This document shows positions 17,547 to 26,462 of a stretch of 64,000 nt of DNA, piece by piece (position 1 is the stretch's first letter; every line of letters starts with the position of its first letter). The position numbers and the translations under genes were made by a program. The stretch comes from Embleya sp040605455 (GTDB taxonomy: Bacteria > Actinomycetota > Actinomycetes > Streptomycetales > Streptomycetaceae). The stretch is from NCBI RefSeq assembly GCF_040605455.1, contig NZ_JBEXCV010000002.1, positions 62,001-126,000 of the forward strand. Direction: 5' to 3'. The notes below the pieces were generated by a model, which was not told the origin of the DNA, ran no database searches, and saw only the letters and a list, made by a program, of their open reading frames with translations.

Positions 17547-18113
17547 GTGCGGATATCTCCGATCCATCTCGACGAGGACACCGCGGGCGTGCTGCGTCGC
17601 GACTTGCCGGTGATTGCGGGCACGTTCGTGCTCACCGGTGGCGCGATGGTCTGGCGGGTCGGCCTCCAGGCGGTCCTACCCGCCTTCCTCGCCTTCGCGT
17701 TGCTCGCGTCGGCGCTCGTGGTGTGCGACGCGCGCTTGATGCGGTTGCCCGACCCGCTGACCTTGCCGGGATATCCGCTGCTCGCTGCGCTGTTGCTGAT
17801 CCCGCTCGATGGGGACGCCTACGTCCGTGCGCTTCTCGCGATGGCCGCGGCGTACGCCCTGCACCTCGTGCTCGCGCTGTGTGGCGTCGGGATCGGCCTG
17901 GGCGACGCCAAGACCGCCGGTCTGGTCGGCCTGGTCCTGGGCTGGTTGTCCTGGGCCGCGCTCGTGCAGGCGCTGGTGCTGGCGTACGTATGTGTGGGTC
18001 TGTACGCGATCGGGCTCGCCGTGAGCAGGCGCGCCGGCCGCGGCAGCGTGGTGCCGTTCGGGCCCTTCCTGCTCGGCGGCGCGGTGCTCGTCGTCCTCAT
18101 GCGCGGTGCGTGA
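17547..18113 (+). CDS. type IV prepilin peptidase (A24), TadV/CpaA-like
   Basis: 188 aa from GTG 17547, with AGGAT about 9 bases upstream. A polytopic membrane aspartyl protease: the first catalytic Asp is in VVCDARLMRLPDPLTLPG and the second in the signature GIGLGDAKTAG (GxGD), with about six hydrophobic segments. It lacks the N-terminal methylase domain, as usual for Tad systems. It would cleave the leader of the pilin-like protein encoded at 24266-24565 and of the TadE-like pseudopilins. It lies convergent to the end of the tad operon, separated by a hairpin at 18152-18188. Confidence 0.85.
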   Translation: MRISPIHLDEDTAGVLRRDLPVIAGTFVLTGGAMVWRVGLQAVLPAFLAFALLASALVVCDARLMRLPDPLTLPGYPLLAALLLIPLDGDAYVRALLAMAAAYALHLVLALCGVGIGLGDAKTAGLVGLVLGWLSWAALVQALVLAYVCVGLYAIGLAVSRRAGRGSVVPFGPFLLGGAVLVVLMRGA

Positions 18114-18151
18114 TCGGGCCCGGGCGATTGCGCGTGCCGCAGGTTCGAGCG

Positions 18152-18188
18152 GGTGGGCGGACCGGTGACTCACGTCGATCCGCCCACC
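18152..18188. terminator. bidirectional hairpin terminator
   Basis: 10-bp perfect stem GGTGGGCGGA / TCCGCCCACC with a 17-base loop, lying between the convergent ends of the prepilin peptidase gene (stop 18113) and the LysM/BTAD gene (stop 18195). Confidence 0.65.
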
Positions 18189-18194
18189 GGCCGA

Positions 18195-21100
18195 TCAGTC
18201 GTCCAGCAGGTCGCGCAACAACTCGACGGTGAGCGGCTCGGGTTCCGCGCCGAGGCCGGCGAGCAAGCCGTCCAGCCGGTCCACGTAGTAGTCCAACTCC
18301 GCGCGATCGCCCGTTATGTGGGTGGCCCGGAACATCGTGCGATAGAGCATCTGCGACTCGGGGCACACGACCAGACCGACCGAGCAGGCACGCTTGGCGG
18401 ACTGCGGGTCCTGATTGTCCAAGTGATATTCGGCCAGGCGGGCGGCGACGTCGACGATTTCGGCAATCATCTGCTGCCGGAACGGCTCGGCCCAGACATA
18501 GCGGCGCGGACCCACCCCGTCGAACGGCGCGTCGCGCACTATGTCCAACGCCCTCGCATAGTCCATCGCCACCTCGTGACTCCCGTACAGGCCGGGCGCC
18601 GCCAGTTGGCGGAAGCGGAACCAGTCGCATGCGAAGCCCGGCCCGAACGCGTAGCCCCCGCCGCCGACCGCGGCCGGCAGGTGGCTCGTACCGTCCTGGC
18701 CGGTGCCCACCCAGCGGCGCAGTTGACTGATCGCCGAGTTGCGCGCGGTGGCGGTGACGCCCAGTGGCCAGACGGCGGCGTCGAGTTCGGCCGGCGGGCG
18801 ACCGGGGTGCAGCGCGATCCACGCGGCGAGTTCGGTCAGCCGGGCGCGGCGGCCGTGCTCGACCTCCTCGCCGACGCCGATCAGGTCGACCTGACCCAGT
18901 ATCCGAATCTCCGGGTAGGTCGGCGCGAAGCCTTCCGAGAGTTGCCCGGGCGCGGCCGGGGCCTCGGCGGGCAGCGCGGCGACCGGCGGCGCGACGTCCC
19001 AGGTCGAACCCACCTCCGGGGCTTCCGACGCGGCCGAGTCGGTGTCCGGCGCGACCACCAGGAACATCCCGGAGTCCTCGGTGGTGAGGCCCTCCTGCAC
19101 CTGCCCCGGCGCACCCCAGTACTCGGCGGACGGCATCTCGACGCCGCCCGCGGCGCCCTGGGCCGGCTTCGGCGGCGCAGGCTCCGGGTCGGTCGACGCC
19201 GGTGCGGTGCGCTCGCGCTCCCGGCCCTGCATCAGGTCGACTTCGTCGTCCGGACCCAAGACCTGGACCCCCGGGCCGGTGAGCACGTCGGCGCGGACAC
19301 CCCCGTGTCCGTTGGCGGCGTGTGCCGGGTAGGCCGCGTAGCCGCCCTCCGGGGCGTCCTCGGCATCCCACGGCGGGGCTTGTTCTGCGATGTTGGTCCG
19401 GGCGTCGATCGGCACTGCTGTTCCCTCGTCCGGGGCCTCTGCGGCCGCCGCCGGATCCGCCGGGCGTCCGGCTTCCTCGGCGGATGCGTAGGGGTGGTCC
19501 TCGGGATCGTCCACCCCTTCGAGTCCTGTTTCGTCGTGCCCGTCGTCCGACATCGACCGTTCGTCGACCAACGGGTCGCGCACGGCCGCCTGGTCGGGAT
19601 CGACGGGCGCTCCGAACACCGGTTCGCCGAGGGTCGTATCCGCCGGGTCCGCCGCGTCGGACACCGCTGCCCCGAACACCGCGTCCTCCGACGCCGGTTC
19701 CCCGTGATTCGATGCGACTACGACGGCTTCCCGGACGTCCGGCTCGGCGTACACCGAACCGGCACGGACCGACCCGTCGGCGGTCGGCTCCTCGAAGGAT
19801 GGCGGCACCGGCGCTTCACCGCCATATGGCGGATGCGGGTACGGCGGTTCCGCATACGGCGGTTCGGCATATGACTGCCCCGGGTACGCGGGCTCCGCAC
19901 CGGCCTCGGCAGCGGGTCGCGCATCGGCCTCCGGCCCCCCGGCTCCGCCCGGCTCGGCATACGTCTGCGGCCCTGCGAGGTCCGTTTCGTCCGGGACCAC
20001 CGTCGAGGTCTGGAACAGCCGCGGCTCGTCGACACGTTCGGCCGGCGCGGCCTGCTCCTGGTCGTACTCGTGCGGGTCGTCGGGCAACCAGGGCAGCGGC
20101 AGCGAGCCGGTGTCCTCCGGTGATCCCACGCGCCGCTCGATCCGCTCCGGCGGCGCCAACGGCCGTCCGGTTACCGGATAGACCGCGGCGCCCCAGGCGC
20201 CCGAGCCGCCCCGGCCGTCCGCATTCGACACCGGCGCCGTGAAGGCCCGTTCGTCCGGCTCGGGATCGGTGGGATCAGGCTGGTAGTAGCCGGGGGGCGC
20301 CCCGGCGCCGGCGTCCACGTCGGTCGCGGTGCCGCCGCCCATCCTGGCGGGTCGCTCCATCCCGCCGACCGCGGACCATGCGGCCGAGGAGATGCTGCCG
20401 CCGGCCGCTCCGGCACCCACTTGCACGGGTTCCGGTTCGTGGTCGGCTCGCTGCCCCGGGATCAGCACCTCGTCGGCGGGCACGCCGTCCAGATCCTTGG
20501 AGATGGTGAACATGCTCACCAGCGCCTGGTACTGGGGGTCTTCGAGGCGCTGCACGTGTACGTCGGTGTTGATCCGACTGGGCGTCACCACCCCCGGCAC
20601 CGTGGGCAGTCGGGTCACGCCGAGCCCGCTGAGCCAGGGCTCGGAGTGGATCGGCGCGATGATCGCGGCGGCTGCCCGCGGGTAGGTGTTGGTCAACCGC
20701 TGGATGTGCGGCACGTGCGCCTCGGTCAGCGGCTCCAGGGACAGCACGATCTCCGGAGGCCAGGTGTCCGGCAGGATGCCCTTGGTGCGAGCCTGGCGCG
20801 GCGAGGTCAGCTTGGCGTCGTCGAGCAGCCCGACCACCTCGTCGGACCAGGTCGCCAATCGGCCCAGGGCCTCGTCCAGCGAGTAGGCGTACCGCAGTTG
20901 TTGTCGGCCCTCGCGTTCGACGTCGCGCAGTTCGCGGCCGAAGCCGACCACCGTCACGCACAGGTCGTCGCTCCACACGTTGGACAGCAGCTCGACCGCC
21001 AGCGCGCGCAGCACTGCGAGATTGTCCTCGCCGGAGCCATCGGTGAGTCCGACCACGCCGAGTGATTCGAGATCGATCAACAGCTGCCGGCCGTCGTCGG

Positions 21101-22853
21101 TTTCACCCAGTACCGCAAGCGCGGGATAGGGCGCAGGCACGTTGGCCGCCGCGCTGGTGTGCAGCAACTCGGCGTCCGCCGGGCAGGTCCAGTGCATGTG
21201 GTCGCCGTGCACCGCCTCGAAGGGGTACAGCGGCGGGGACGGCGCGGCCAGATGCAGTTCGAGTCGACGGTCGGTCAGCTGCACCGAGTCGATCAGCGGC
21301 AGGGTGCGCCCGGTGTCCGACATCCGGGCGCACAGCGTCCGGAGTGTGCGGTCGAACAGGTCCAGCGCATCCGGGGTTTCGGTCGCGCGCAGTTGTTGTT
21401 CGAGGTCGGCGGCCTCCGGCGCGGGCATCGCGATGCGGCGGCCGTCCCGGCGTACCGACTGCTGGAGCCGTCGGCGCACCAGCAGTGCGCCCAGCACCGC
21501 CGCGGCGCCCACCGCTCCCAGCGCAATGGCACCGATCGGCACCGAACGCTCGTCGCCGCTCGTGCTCGGCGCCTCGGCCCGGCTGCCGGTGGGATTGGTG
21601 TTCTCGGTCTTCTGCTTCGGCGCCTCGTTCGACTTGGCGGGGGCGCTCGGCGTGGTGATCGGGTCCTGCTTGGCGATCTGCGGTGGGGTCTCGACGAACG
21701 GCTTCTGTTGCTGGGCGGGTGGTTGTTGCTGGTGCGGCGCCTGTTGCCCAGGATCCTGTTGCTGGGGAGCCTGCTGTTGTTCCGGCGGCTGTGGGCCTTG
21801 TTGCTGTTGCGGCGGCTGTTGGGCCTCGGTGCCGCCGGCGCCCGGGATGGACAACGTCCAGCCGGGTTCGATCGCATTCGGGTCGGTAAGGGCCGAGCCG
21901 CTCGACTGCGGCTGGTCCTTGTTGGCGGCGAAGATCTCCGGGTAGCGGTCGCCGTCGCCGAGCAGTTCCTCGGCGATGTCCGAAAGGGTGTCGCCGGGCT
22001 TGACCGTGACCGTCTGCGGCAACGCCTTCTTGTCGTCGCGCTGGGCTCCGGGCCCGGTCTCGGGAGCGTGTGCCGCCTTGACCTCGGCGGGCGGCGCCGC
22101 ATTCGCCGGCAGCGCGAGCACCCAGCCCACCTCGACGTAGTCCGCCGAATCGAAGAGCTGACCGTTCGCCATCCTCTTGCCCTCGTTGAGCTTGGCGATC
22201 TCCGTCCACCGTTTGCCGTCGCCCAGGCGCTCCTCGGCGATCGTCCACAACGAATCACCGCGTTGCACGGTATGTGTGGGCCCGGCGCTCGGCCCGGGAT
22301 CCTGTACCCGGACCGGGATTTCCTGCTCCACGACCCGGCTGGGCGCACTCGCGGTACTCTCCGGTAGCTGCGGCGCGGCCTGCGCCTGTCCCGCCGCCAG
22401 CGCGGTACCGGTGGGCAACAGCAGCATGATGCCGCCGATCAACGCACCGGCCGCCTTCTGGCTCCAGCCCAGGCCGCGAATCCGCGGCGCGGACAACCCC
22501 CGTACCTGGGCCGGAATTTCCACCACGACGGAGATCGCGAAGCACAACCACGCGATCCACGCGATGATCGCGAGCGCCGCGATGAAGCCGCTCCCGTCGT
22601 CTGGTGCGGTGAGGATCTTGGTGACCTCGTCCAGTGCGGGTAGTCGCTGCGGCAGCAGTGTCGTGGTTGCCACGACGAGCAGCGCCGGCAGGCCGATCAG
22701 CAGGGCGAGCAGCACGGCGAGGCTGACCAGGCCGCGCACGAGGTCGAAGAGGAAGCGGCCGAATCCACGGCGCCTGCCGTGGTCGTCACGGCTGCGAGCG
22801 TGCGCCCCGGGACCGGAACCGGCGCCGGGACGAGGGCCTTGGGTAACGGTCAC
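18195..22853 (-). CDS. membrane LysM protein with winged-helix and BTAD domains
   Basis: 1552 aa from GTG 22853 (GTGA overlap with the TadG-like gene). Membrane segments lie near 38-62, 90-112 and 133-155. LysM-type domains follow at about 194-250 and 282-340 (VKPGDTLSDIAEELLGDG). A Gln/Pro-rich stretch and a further membrane helix near 430 come next. A long acidic, Ala/Pro/Gly-rich region follows, containing a Tyr-rich YAEPPYAEPPYPHPPY repeat. The C-terminus is a winged-helix plus bacterial transcriptional activator domain (about 1314-1405 and 1410-1552), as in SARP regulators but here tied to a membrane protein. It ends the tad operon and could anchor the pilus apparatus to peptidoglycan while sensing state. 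Function not established. Confidence 0.75.
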   Translation of the reverse strand: MTVTQGPRPGAGSGPGAHARSRDDHGRRRGFGRFLFDLVRGLVSLAVLLALLIGLPALLVVATTTLLPQRLPALDEVTKILTAPDDGSGFIAALAIIAWIAWLCFAISVVVEIPAQVRGLSAPRIRGLGWSQKAAGALIGGIMLLLPTGTALAAGQAQAAPQLPESTASAPSRVVEQEIPVRVQDPGPSAGPTHTVQRGDSLWTIAEERLGDGKRWTEIAKLNEGKRMANGQLFDSADYVEVGWVLALPANAAPPAEVKAAHAPETGPGAQRDDKKALPQTVTVKPGDTLSDIAEELLGDGDRYPEIFAANKDQPQSSGSALTDPNAIEPGWTLSIPGAGGTEAQQPPQQQQGPQPPEQQQAPQQQDPGQQAPHQQQPPAQQQKPFVETPPQIAKQDPITTPSAPAKSNEAPKQKTENTNPTGSRAEAPSTSGDERSVPIGAIALGAVGAAAVLGALLVRRRLQQSVRRDGRRIAMPAPEAADLEQQLRATETPDALDLFDRTLRTLCARMSDTGRTLPLIDSVQLTDRRLELHLAAPSPPLYPFEAVHGDHMHWTCPADAELLHTSAAANVPAPYPALAVLGETDDGRQLLIDLESLGVVGLTDGSGEDNLAVLRALAVELLSNVWSDDLCVTVVGFGRELRDVEREGRQQLRYAYSLDEALGRLATWSDEVVGLLDDAKLTSPRQARTKGILPDTWPPEIVLSLEPLTEAHVPHIQRLTNTYPRAAAAIIAPIHSEPWLSGLGVTRLPTVPGVVTPSRINTDVHVQRLEDPQYQALVSMFTISKDLDGVPADEVLIPGQRADHEPEPVQVGAGAAGGSISSAAWSAVGGMERPARMGGGTATDVDAGAGAPPGYYQPDPTDPEPDERAFTAPVSNADGRGGSGAWGAAVYPVTGRPLAPPERIERRVGSPEDTGSLPLPWLPDDPHEYDQEQAAPAERVDEPRLFQTSTVVPDETDLAGPQTYAEPGGAGGPEADARPAAEAGAEPAYPGQSYAEPPYAEPPYPHPPYGGEAPVPPSFEEPTADGSVRAGSVYAEPDVREAVVVASNHGEPASEDAVFGAAVSDAADPADTTLGEPVFGAPVDPDQAAVRDPLVDERSMSDDGHDETGLEGVDDPEDHPYASAEEAGRPADPAAAAEAPDEGTAVPIDARTNIAEQAPPWDAEDAPEGGYAAYPAHAANGHGGVRADVLTGPGVQVLGPDDEVDLMQGRERERTAPASTDPEPAPPKPAQGAAGGVEMPSAEYWGAPGQVQEGLTTEDSGMFLVVAPDTDSAASEAPEVGSTWDVAPPVAALPAEAPAAPGQLSEGFAPTYPEIRILGQVDLIGVGEEVEHGRRARLTELAAWIALHPGRPPAELDAAVWPLGVTATARNSAISQLRRWVGTGQDGTSHLPAAVGGGGYAFGPGFACDWFRFRQLAAPGLYGSHEVAMDYARALDIVRDAPFDGVGPRRYVWAEPFRQQMIAEIVDVAARLAEYHLDNQDPQSAKRACSVGLVVCPESQMLYRTMFRATHITGDRAELDYYVDRLDGLLAGLGAEPEPLTVELLRDLLDD

Positions 22854-23326
22854 GGTGCGTCCTCCGGGGCTTGGATCCCATGGACGAGCCCGGCACGGGC
22901 ATGGCCTTTGACGGTGACGGTGGAGACGCCGAAGAAGGCGGCCACCTTGGTGTTGTATTTGAGGGTCACAAAGACTTCGATGCTGCGGCCGTCGAGAGCA
23001 ACGCTGACTTCGGGTTCGGGTTCCACCGCCGTTTTGGCGAGGTAGTCGAGCGCCGCCTTCTTGGCAAGTTCCTCGGGCACCACGATCGCCGTCCCCGGAA
23101 TGGCTTTGGTGGGGTCGATCGCCTGCCCGGCGGCGCGGGCGGCCTCCTGTGCGAAGGCGTCGGCCTTGGAGTCCGTACGCAATTTCCCGCCGCCGTCGAT
23201 CACCAGCCCGACGAGCAGAATGATCACCGCCATCATGATCGCGAGCATGATCGCGAGCGATCCCCGGTCGCCGGGCTCGGGAGTAACGCCTCCGTCGCGC
23301 GGACGCGTTCGCCACACGGCCGTCAC
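22850..23326 (-). CDS. TadG-like pilus protein
   Basis: 158 aa from GTG 23326, overlapping the previous stop by GTGA and the next start likewise. After a short basic N-terminus comes DRGSLAIMLAIMMAVIILLVG, the hydrophobic pseudopilin-type segment characteristic of TadE/TadG-like proteins, followed by DGGGKL and a soluble domain. The long in-frame upstream extension lies inside the neighbouring gene and was rejected. Role: minor pseudopilin or envelope component of the Tad machine. Confidence 0.75.
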   Translation of the reverse strand: MTAVWRTRPRDGGVTPEPGDRGSLAIMLAIMMAVIILLVGLVIDGGGKLRTDSKADAFAQEAARAAGQAIDPTKAIPGTAIVVPEELAKKAALDYLAKTAVEPEPEVSVALDGRSIEVFVTLKYNTKVAAFFGVSTVTVKGHARAGLVHGIQAPEDAP

Positions 23327-23778
23327 TTCGACCTCTCCCGGTAGGTGTCGATCACGGAGGTGAAGGTCCCCTTCATCGTCTTCGAGCCGGGAATACCCGG
23401 GAAGGCGACATCGGAGAGCGACACCTTGCACGTGACCGAGACGGTGACGGTCGCCGCCGTGCCGACGGCGTTGCCGAAGCCGGCGGTATCGACAGTGGTC
23501 CTGGGTTCGCAACCGATCCCGTCCTGGTCCAGGGACCTCCGCACTGCCTCCTCCGCCAAGGTCTTGGCGTTTGTCGCGTCACGCGCGATCGATGCCTCCC
23601 GTGCCCCCGCCTTCGCCGCCGCATCGACCCCGTTGCCGGCCAGTGTGGTTCGCCCGAACGCGATGATCAGACACAGGAAAGCGATCAACACGGGCGCGAG
23701 TACCGCTGCCTCCAGCGCGAACGACCCCTCGTCCGCCTGAAGCCTCCCCCTGTACACCCTCGCCCCCCAGGTCCTCAT
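23323..23778 (-). CDS. TadE-like pseudopilin
   Basis: 151 aa. ATG 23778 overlaps the preceding TGA (ATGA) and is preferred to ATG 23796. The N-terminal motif DEGSFALEAAVLAPVLIAFL has the Glu-Ala cleavage context and hydrophobic helix of TadE pseudopilins, a likely substrate of the prepilin peptidase. The rest is a beta-rich soluble domain with two cysteines (IGCEPR, SVTCKV) that could form a disulfide outside the membrane. Confidence 0.8.
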   Translation of the reverse strand: MRTWGARVYRGRLQADEGSFALEAAVLAPVLIAFLCLIIAFGRTTLAGNGVDAAAKAGAREASIARDATNAKTLAEEAVRRSLDQDGIGCEPRTTVDTAGFGNAVGTAATVTVSVTCKVSLSDVAFPGIPGSKTMKGTFTSVIDTYRERSK

Positions 23779-24254
23779 CGGCCGGCTGTCGTCCACCGCT
23801 CGACGACGCCGTCCGCGTGTTGCGTGATGGTCAGACTCCCGATGCCGGGCACGATCGACAACGACGTGCCCTGGACGGTCACCTTGAGCCGCACGTCCTT
23901 GAGCCGCACGTCGTCGGTTCGCTCCGGAATCACTCTCAGGTCTTTGAGCATTCCCCCGCCGAGGTCCTTCGCCACATCCCGGCTGCGCTGTTCCGCGGCC
24001 CGGATGTCACCGTCCTTCCGCCGCCCCTCCTCGACGCCCTCCTTGGCCGCCTGCATCGCGACTTCGCGCGCATACCACCACAAGCAGCCCTGGATCACCG
24101 TGAGTAGGACGAGGATGAACACCGGGAAGATGATCGCCATGGTGATGGACATGCCACCGCGATCCGGGCCGCCTGCCTTGCGCAGGCGGCGCCGGATCGC
24201 GTCGGCAGGAAAGCCGCACGGCACCTTGTTCACGGGACGGGTCCGGATCCTCAA
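23775..24254 (-). CDS. TadE-like protein
   Basis: 159 aa counted from a TTG at 24254; GTG 24233 is an alternative, and the start is uncertain because neither has a strong ribosome-binding site. A basic N-terminus leads into GGMSITMAIIFPVFILVLLTV, the single TadE-type hydrophobic helix, and then WWYAREVAMQAAKEGVEEG, as in TadE proteins. The remaining domain is beta-rich. It sits 11 bases after the pilin-like gene and overlaps the next gene by ATGA. Probable minor pseudopilin. Confidence 0.75.
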   Translation of the reverse strand: MRIRTRPVNKVPCGFPADAIRRRLRKAGGPDRGGMSITMAIIFPVFILVLLTVIQGCLWWYAREVAMQAAKEGVEEGRRKDGDIRAAEQRSRDVAKDLGGGMLKDLRVIPERTDDVRLKDVRLKVTVQGTSLSIVPGIGSLTITQHADGVVERWTTAGR

Positions 24255-24265
24255 ACCTTGAATCT

Positions 24266-24565
24266 TCAGGAGTTGGGCACTGGCTTCTCGTACTTCGTGT
24301 CGGATTCGTCCAGATCCTTTTGGTACTTCTTGTACATGGCGTAGATGACCGCCGCGATGCTGACCGCGGCGACGATGAGAACCGCGACGATGATCGCCGT
24401 CTCGATGCTGACCGCGCCGTGGTCGCGCTCCTTGCGCAACCGCCGGTAGCGATCCACCACACCGCCCGTGACGATCAAGACGAAGGCGATCGGGGTCGGG
24501 GCCAGTCTGTGTACGGCGGTTTCCACGCGATCGAGCACCGCGGGGGACGAGGAACCGGTTTGCAT
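24266..24565 (-). CDS. Flp pilin-like peptide
   Basis: 99 aa. ATG 24565 has an AAGGAG site 7 bases upstream. A 50-residue N-terminal part is followed by RKERDHGAVSIETAIIVAVL and a hydrophobic helix to residue about 83 (VAAVSIAAVIYAMYKKYQ), then a short charged tail. The G-AVSIETA junction resembles a prepilin cleavage site before an E5-containing pilin helix. The long, partly hydrophobic leader is unusual for Flp pilins and may include a second membrane segment (PTPIAFVLIVTGGVVDRY). Candidate major pilin of this locus. Confidence 0.7.
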   Translation of the reverse strand: MQTGSSSPAVLDRVETAVHRLAPTPIAFVLIVTGGVVDRYRRLRKERDHGAVSIETAIIVAVLIVAAVSIAAVIYAMYKKYQKDLDESDTKYEKPVPNS

Positions 24566-24609
24566 TGCCTGTACTCCTTCCGGAGAACGGCTCGGGGTCC
24601 GAAGGTCGT

Positions 24610-25485
24610 TCATACCGAGAAAATCCGGGATATTGCCGGGAATCCGAGCAGGATTCCCATGATCACCACGAGCATCGTCCCCGGAACGGTGAGCCGTTCC
24701 GAGTCCGCGTTCGCCTGTTCGTGTTCGTTTGCGAGCAGTTCGATACGTAGGGACTGTGATCGGGCCCGCAACGTGCCGTACACCGCGGCGCCTTCGGTGC
24801 CCGCCATCTCGATGATGTCCGCCACGTCGGCGAGTTCCGGAAGATCGAGGTCCTTGGCCAAGTCCCGCAGGCCGTCCCAGGGGTCCGCGCCGCTCACTCG
24901 GGCGCGCGCCAACGCGTCCTGGATCCGCACGAACGCCCATCCGTCCCCCACCGCCGCAGCCCGCTCCAGTGCCTCCGCCGGGCCCGCGTCGCCGGCGCGG
25001 CCGAGCGCGACCAAGTCCAGATAGGCCGCCGCCGCGTGCTGGAACTCGGTGCGGGCGGCCTTGGCCTGGTCGCGCAGCGCGAGGTCAGGGATGAGCCACA
25101 TCCCGGCAGCCACCGCCAGGGACAGGAACAGCGGTACGTAGAAGGCGACTCCGATGCCGGTGGCCACCAGGACCGCGGAGAGCATCGCCGGCAGCAGCAG
25201 ACCGAGCAAGGCCAACAGCGCCTTGGTGCGCACGAATTGCGCGATGGTCTCGCCGACCAGGTCGAGTTCGCGGTGCGGCACCCGAAAGCCCGGGATGCGC
25301 CGGGCCAGCGTGACGAGTTGGTCGTCGTACTTGCTGCCGGTCTGCTCGGTGCGCCGCTTGGGCGTGCCGGAGAGCCGGTGTAGCGCGTTGCCCAGATCCG
25401 GCGGCGCCGGCCACAGCTCGCGCACCAGCAGCGCGACGCCGGTGCCCAGGACACAGCCGCTGACGATCATCTCGGGTGGGATCAC
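24610..25485 (-). CDS. TadC-like type II secretion F protein
   Basis: 291 aa from GTG 25485 (GTGA overlap with TadB). Type II secretion F architecture: membrane segments near 8-24, 97-150 and the C-terminus (TMLVVIMGILLGFPAISRIF), with a cytoplasmic helical domain containing the repeated motif AAYLDLVALGRAGDAGPAEALERAA. TadC pairs with TadB as the inner-membrane platform on which the TadA ATPase acts. It ends 44 bases before the pilin-like gene. Confidence 0.85.
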   Translation of the reverse strand: MIPPEMIVSGCVLGTGVALLVRELWPAPPDLGNALHRLSGTPKRRTEQTGSKYDDQLVTLARRIPGFRVPHRELDLVGETIAQFVRTKALLALLGLLLPAMLSAVLVATGIGVAFYVPLFLSLAVAAGMWLIPDLALRDQAKAARTEFQHAAAAYLDLVALGRAGDAGPAEALERAAAVGDGWAFVRIQDALARARVSGADPWDGLRDLAKDLDLPELADVADIIEMAGTEGAAVYGTLRARSQSLRIELLANEHEQANADSERLTVPGTMLVVIMGILLGFPAISRIFSV

Positions 25486-26462
25486 GACCACCCACCCCGC
25501 AACACGGGTGCGCTGTGCACGCCTTCCGCCTGTTGTGCGTCCACCGCTTTCGCCGCCTTGACGACGCTGCGCGGATCGGCGACCAAGAACCGCGGCTTGA
25601 CGCGATCCGTGGCCAGCGACCGCATCCACATCAGCGTGCCGACATAGGCCATCGCCAGGAGCAGCAGTACCAGTTGCCCCGCCACGGTCCCGTACGGCTG
25701 CGCGTAGGTGCGGTTGATCACCACGACCAGCGCGGTCACACCGAGTGTGATGTAGGTGATCCAGCGCACGGCGATCCGGGCGCCGGCCCGGTCCGCCTCG
25801 ATCGCACGGCGCTGGCGCACCTCTTCGCGCACCGTGCCGGCCAGGTCCTTGAGCGCCATCGCCAGCCCGGGTCCGCGGTCCGCCGAGCGCAGGATGAGCG
25901 CCGCCGCGATCTTGTCCGCCGTGGCGTCGCCCAGGTCGGCGGCGAACGCCCGCAGCGCCTCGTCCGGACGCCATCGCGACTGCAGCCGGCTGACCAGGTC
26001 GCCGACTTCCTCGACGATCGGCTCCGGGCAGGTCGCGCGTGAGGTGAGGATCGCGTTCTCCAGACCGGCACCCAGCTCGATCAGGTCGGCGATCCGCCGG
26101 GTCCACTCGGCGAGCGCGTCCAGCCGGTTGATGATGGTGCGGTCGCTCTTGGTCGGCGCGAGCAACCAGGGCAGTCCGGTGAAGGCGACGATCACCAGGA
26201 GACCGGCCATCAGAAAGCCGGTGAACAACCAGACCAGGGCGGCCACCACGAGCCCGATGCCCAGTCGCACCCGCCGGGCGGCGCGTTGCCGGGCACTCAC
26301 CGGACCCGATCGCATCCGCCGCACGGCCAACTCCAGCCGTCCGGGCGGCTTTGGCGTGGGATCGTCGTATGTGCCGACGAGTCCGACGACCAAGCCGATC
26401 AGGCCGCCCACCAGCAGGCACCCGCACACCGCGACCAACAGCGCGTCACCCATGTCCGTCAC
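25482..26462 (-). CDS. TadB-like type II secretion F protein
   Basis: 326 aa from GTG 26462, overlapping the TadA stop by GTGA. N-terminal membrane helix (LLVAVCGCLLVGGLIGLVVG), two further helices near 68-105, a cytoplasmic GspF domain with LAEWTRRIADLIELGAGLENAI and DKIAAALILRSADRGPGLA, and C-terminal membrane helices near 240-285. Forms the inner-membrane platform with TadC. Confidence 0.85.
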   Translation of the reverse strand: MTDMGDALLVAVCGCLLVGGLIGLVVGLVGTYDDPTPKPPGRLELAVRRMRSGPVSARQRAARRVRLGIGLVVAALVWLFTGFLMAGLLVIVAFTGLPWLLAPTKSDRTIINRLDALAEWTRRIADLIELGAGLENAILTSRATCPEPIVEEVGDLVSRLQSRWRPDEALRAFAADLGDATADKIAAALILRSADRGPGLAMALKDLAGTVREEVRQRRAIEADRAGARIAVRWITYITLGVTALVVVINRTYAQPYGTVAGQLVLLLLAMAYVGTLMWMRSLATDRVKPRFLVADPRSVVKAAKAVDAQQAEGVHSAPVLRGGWS

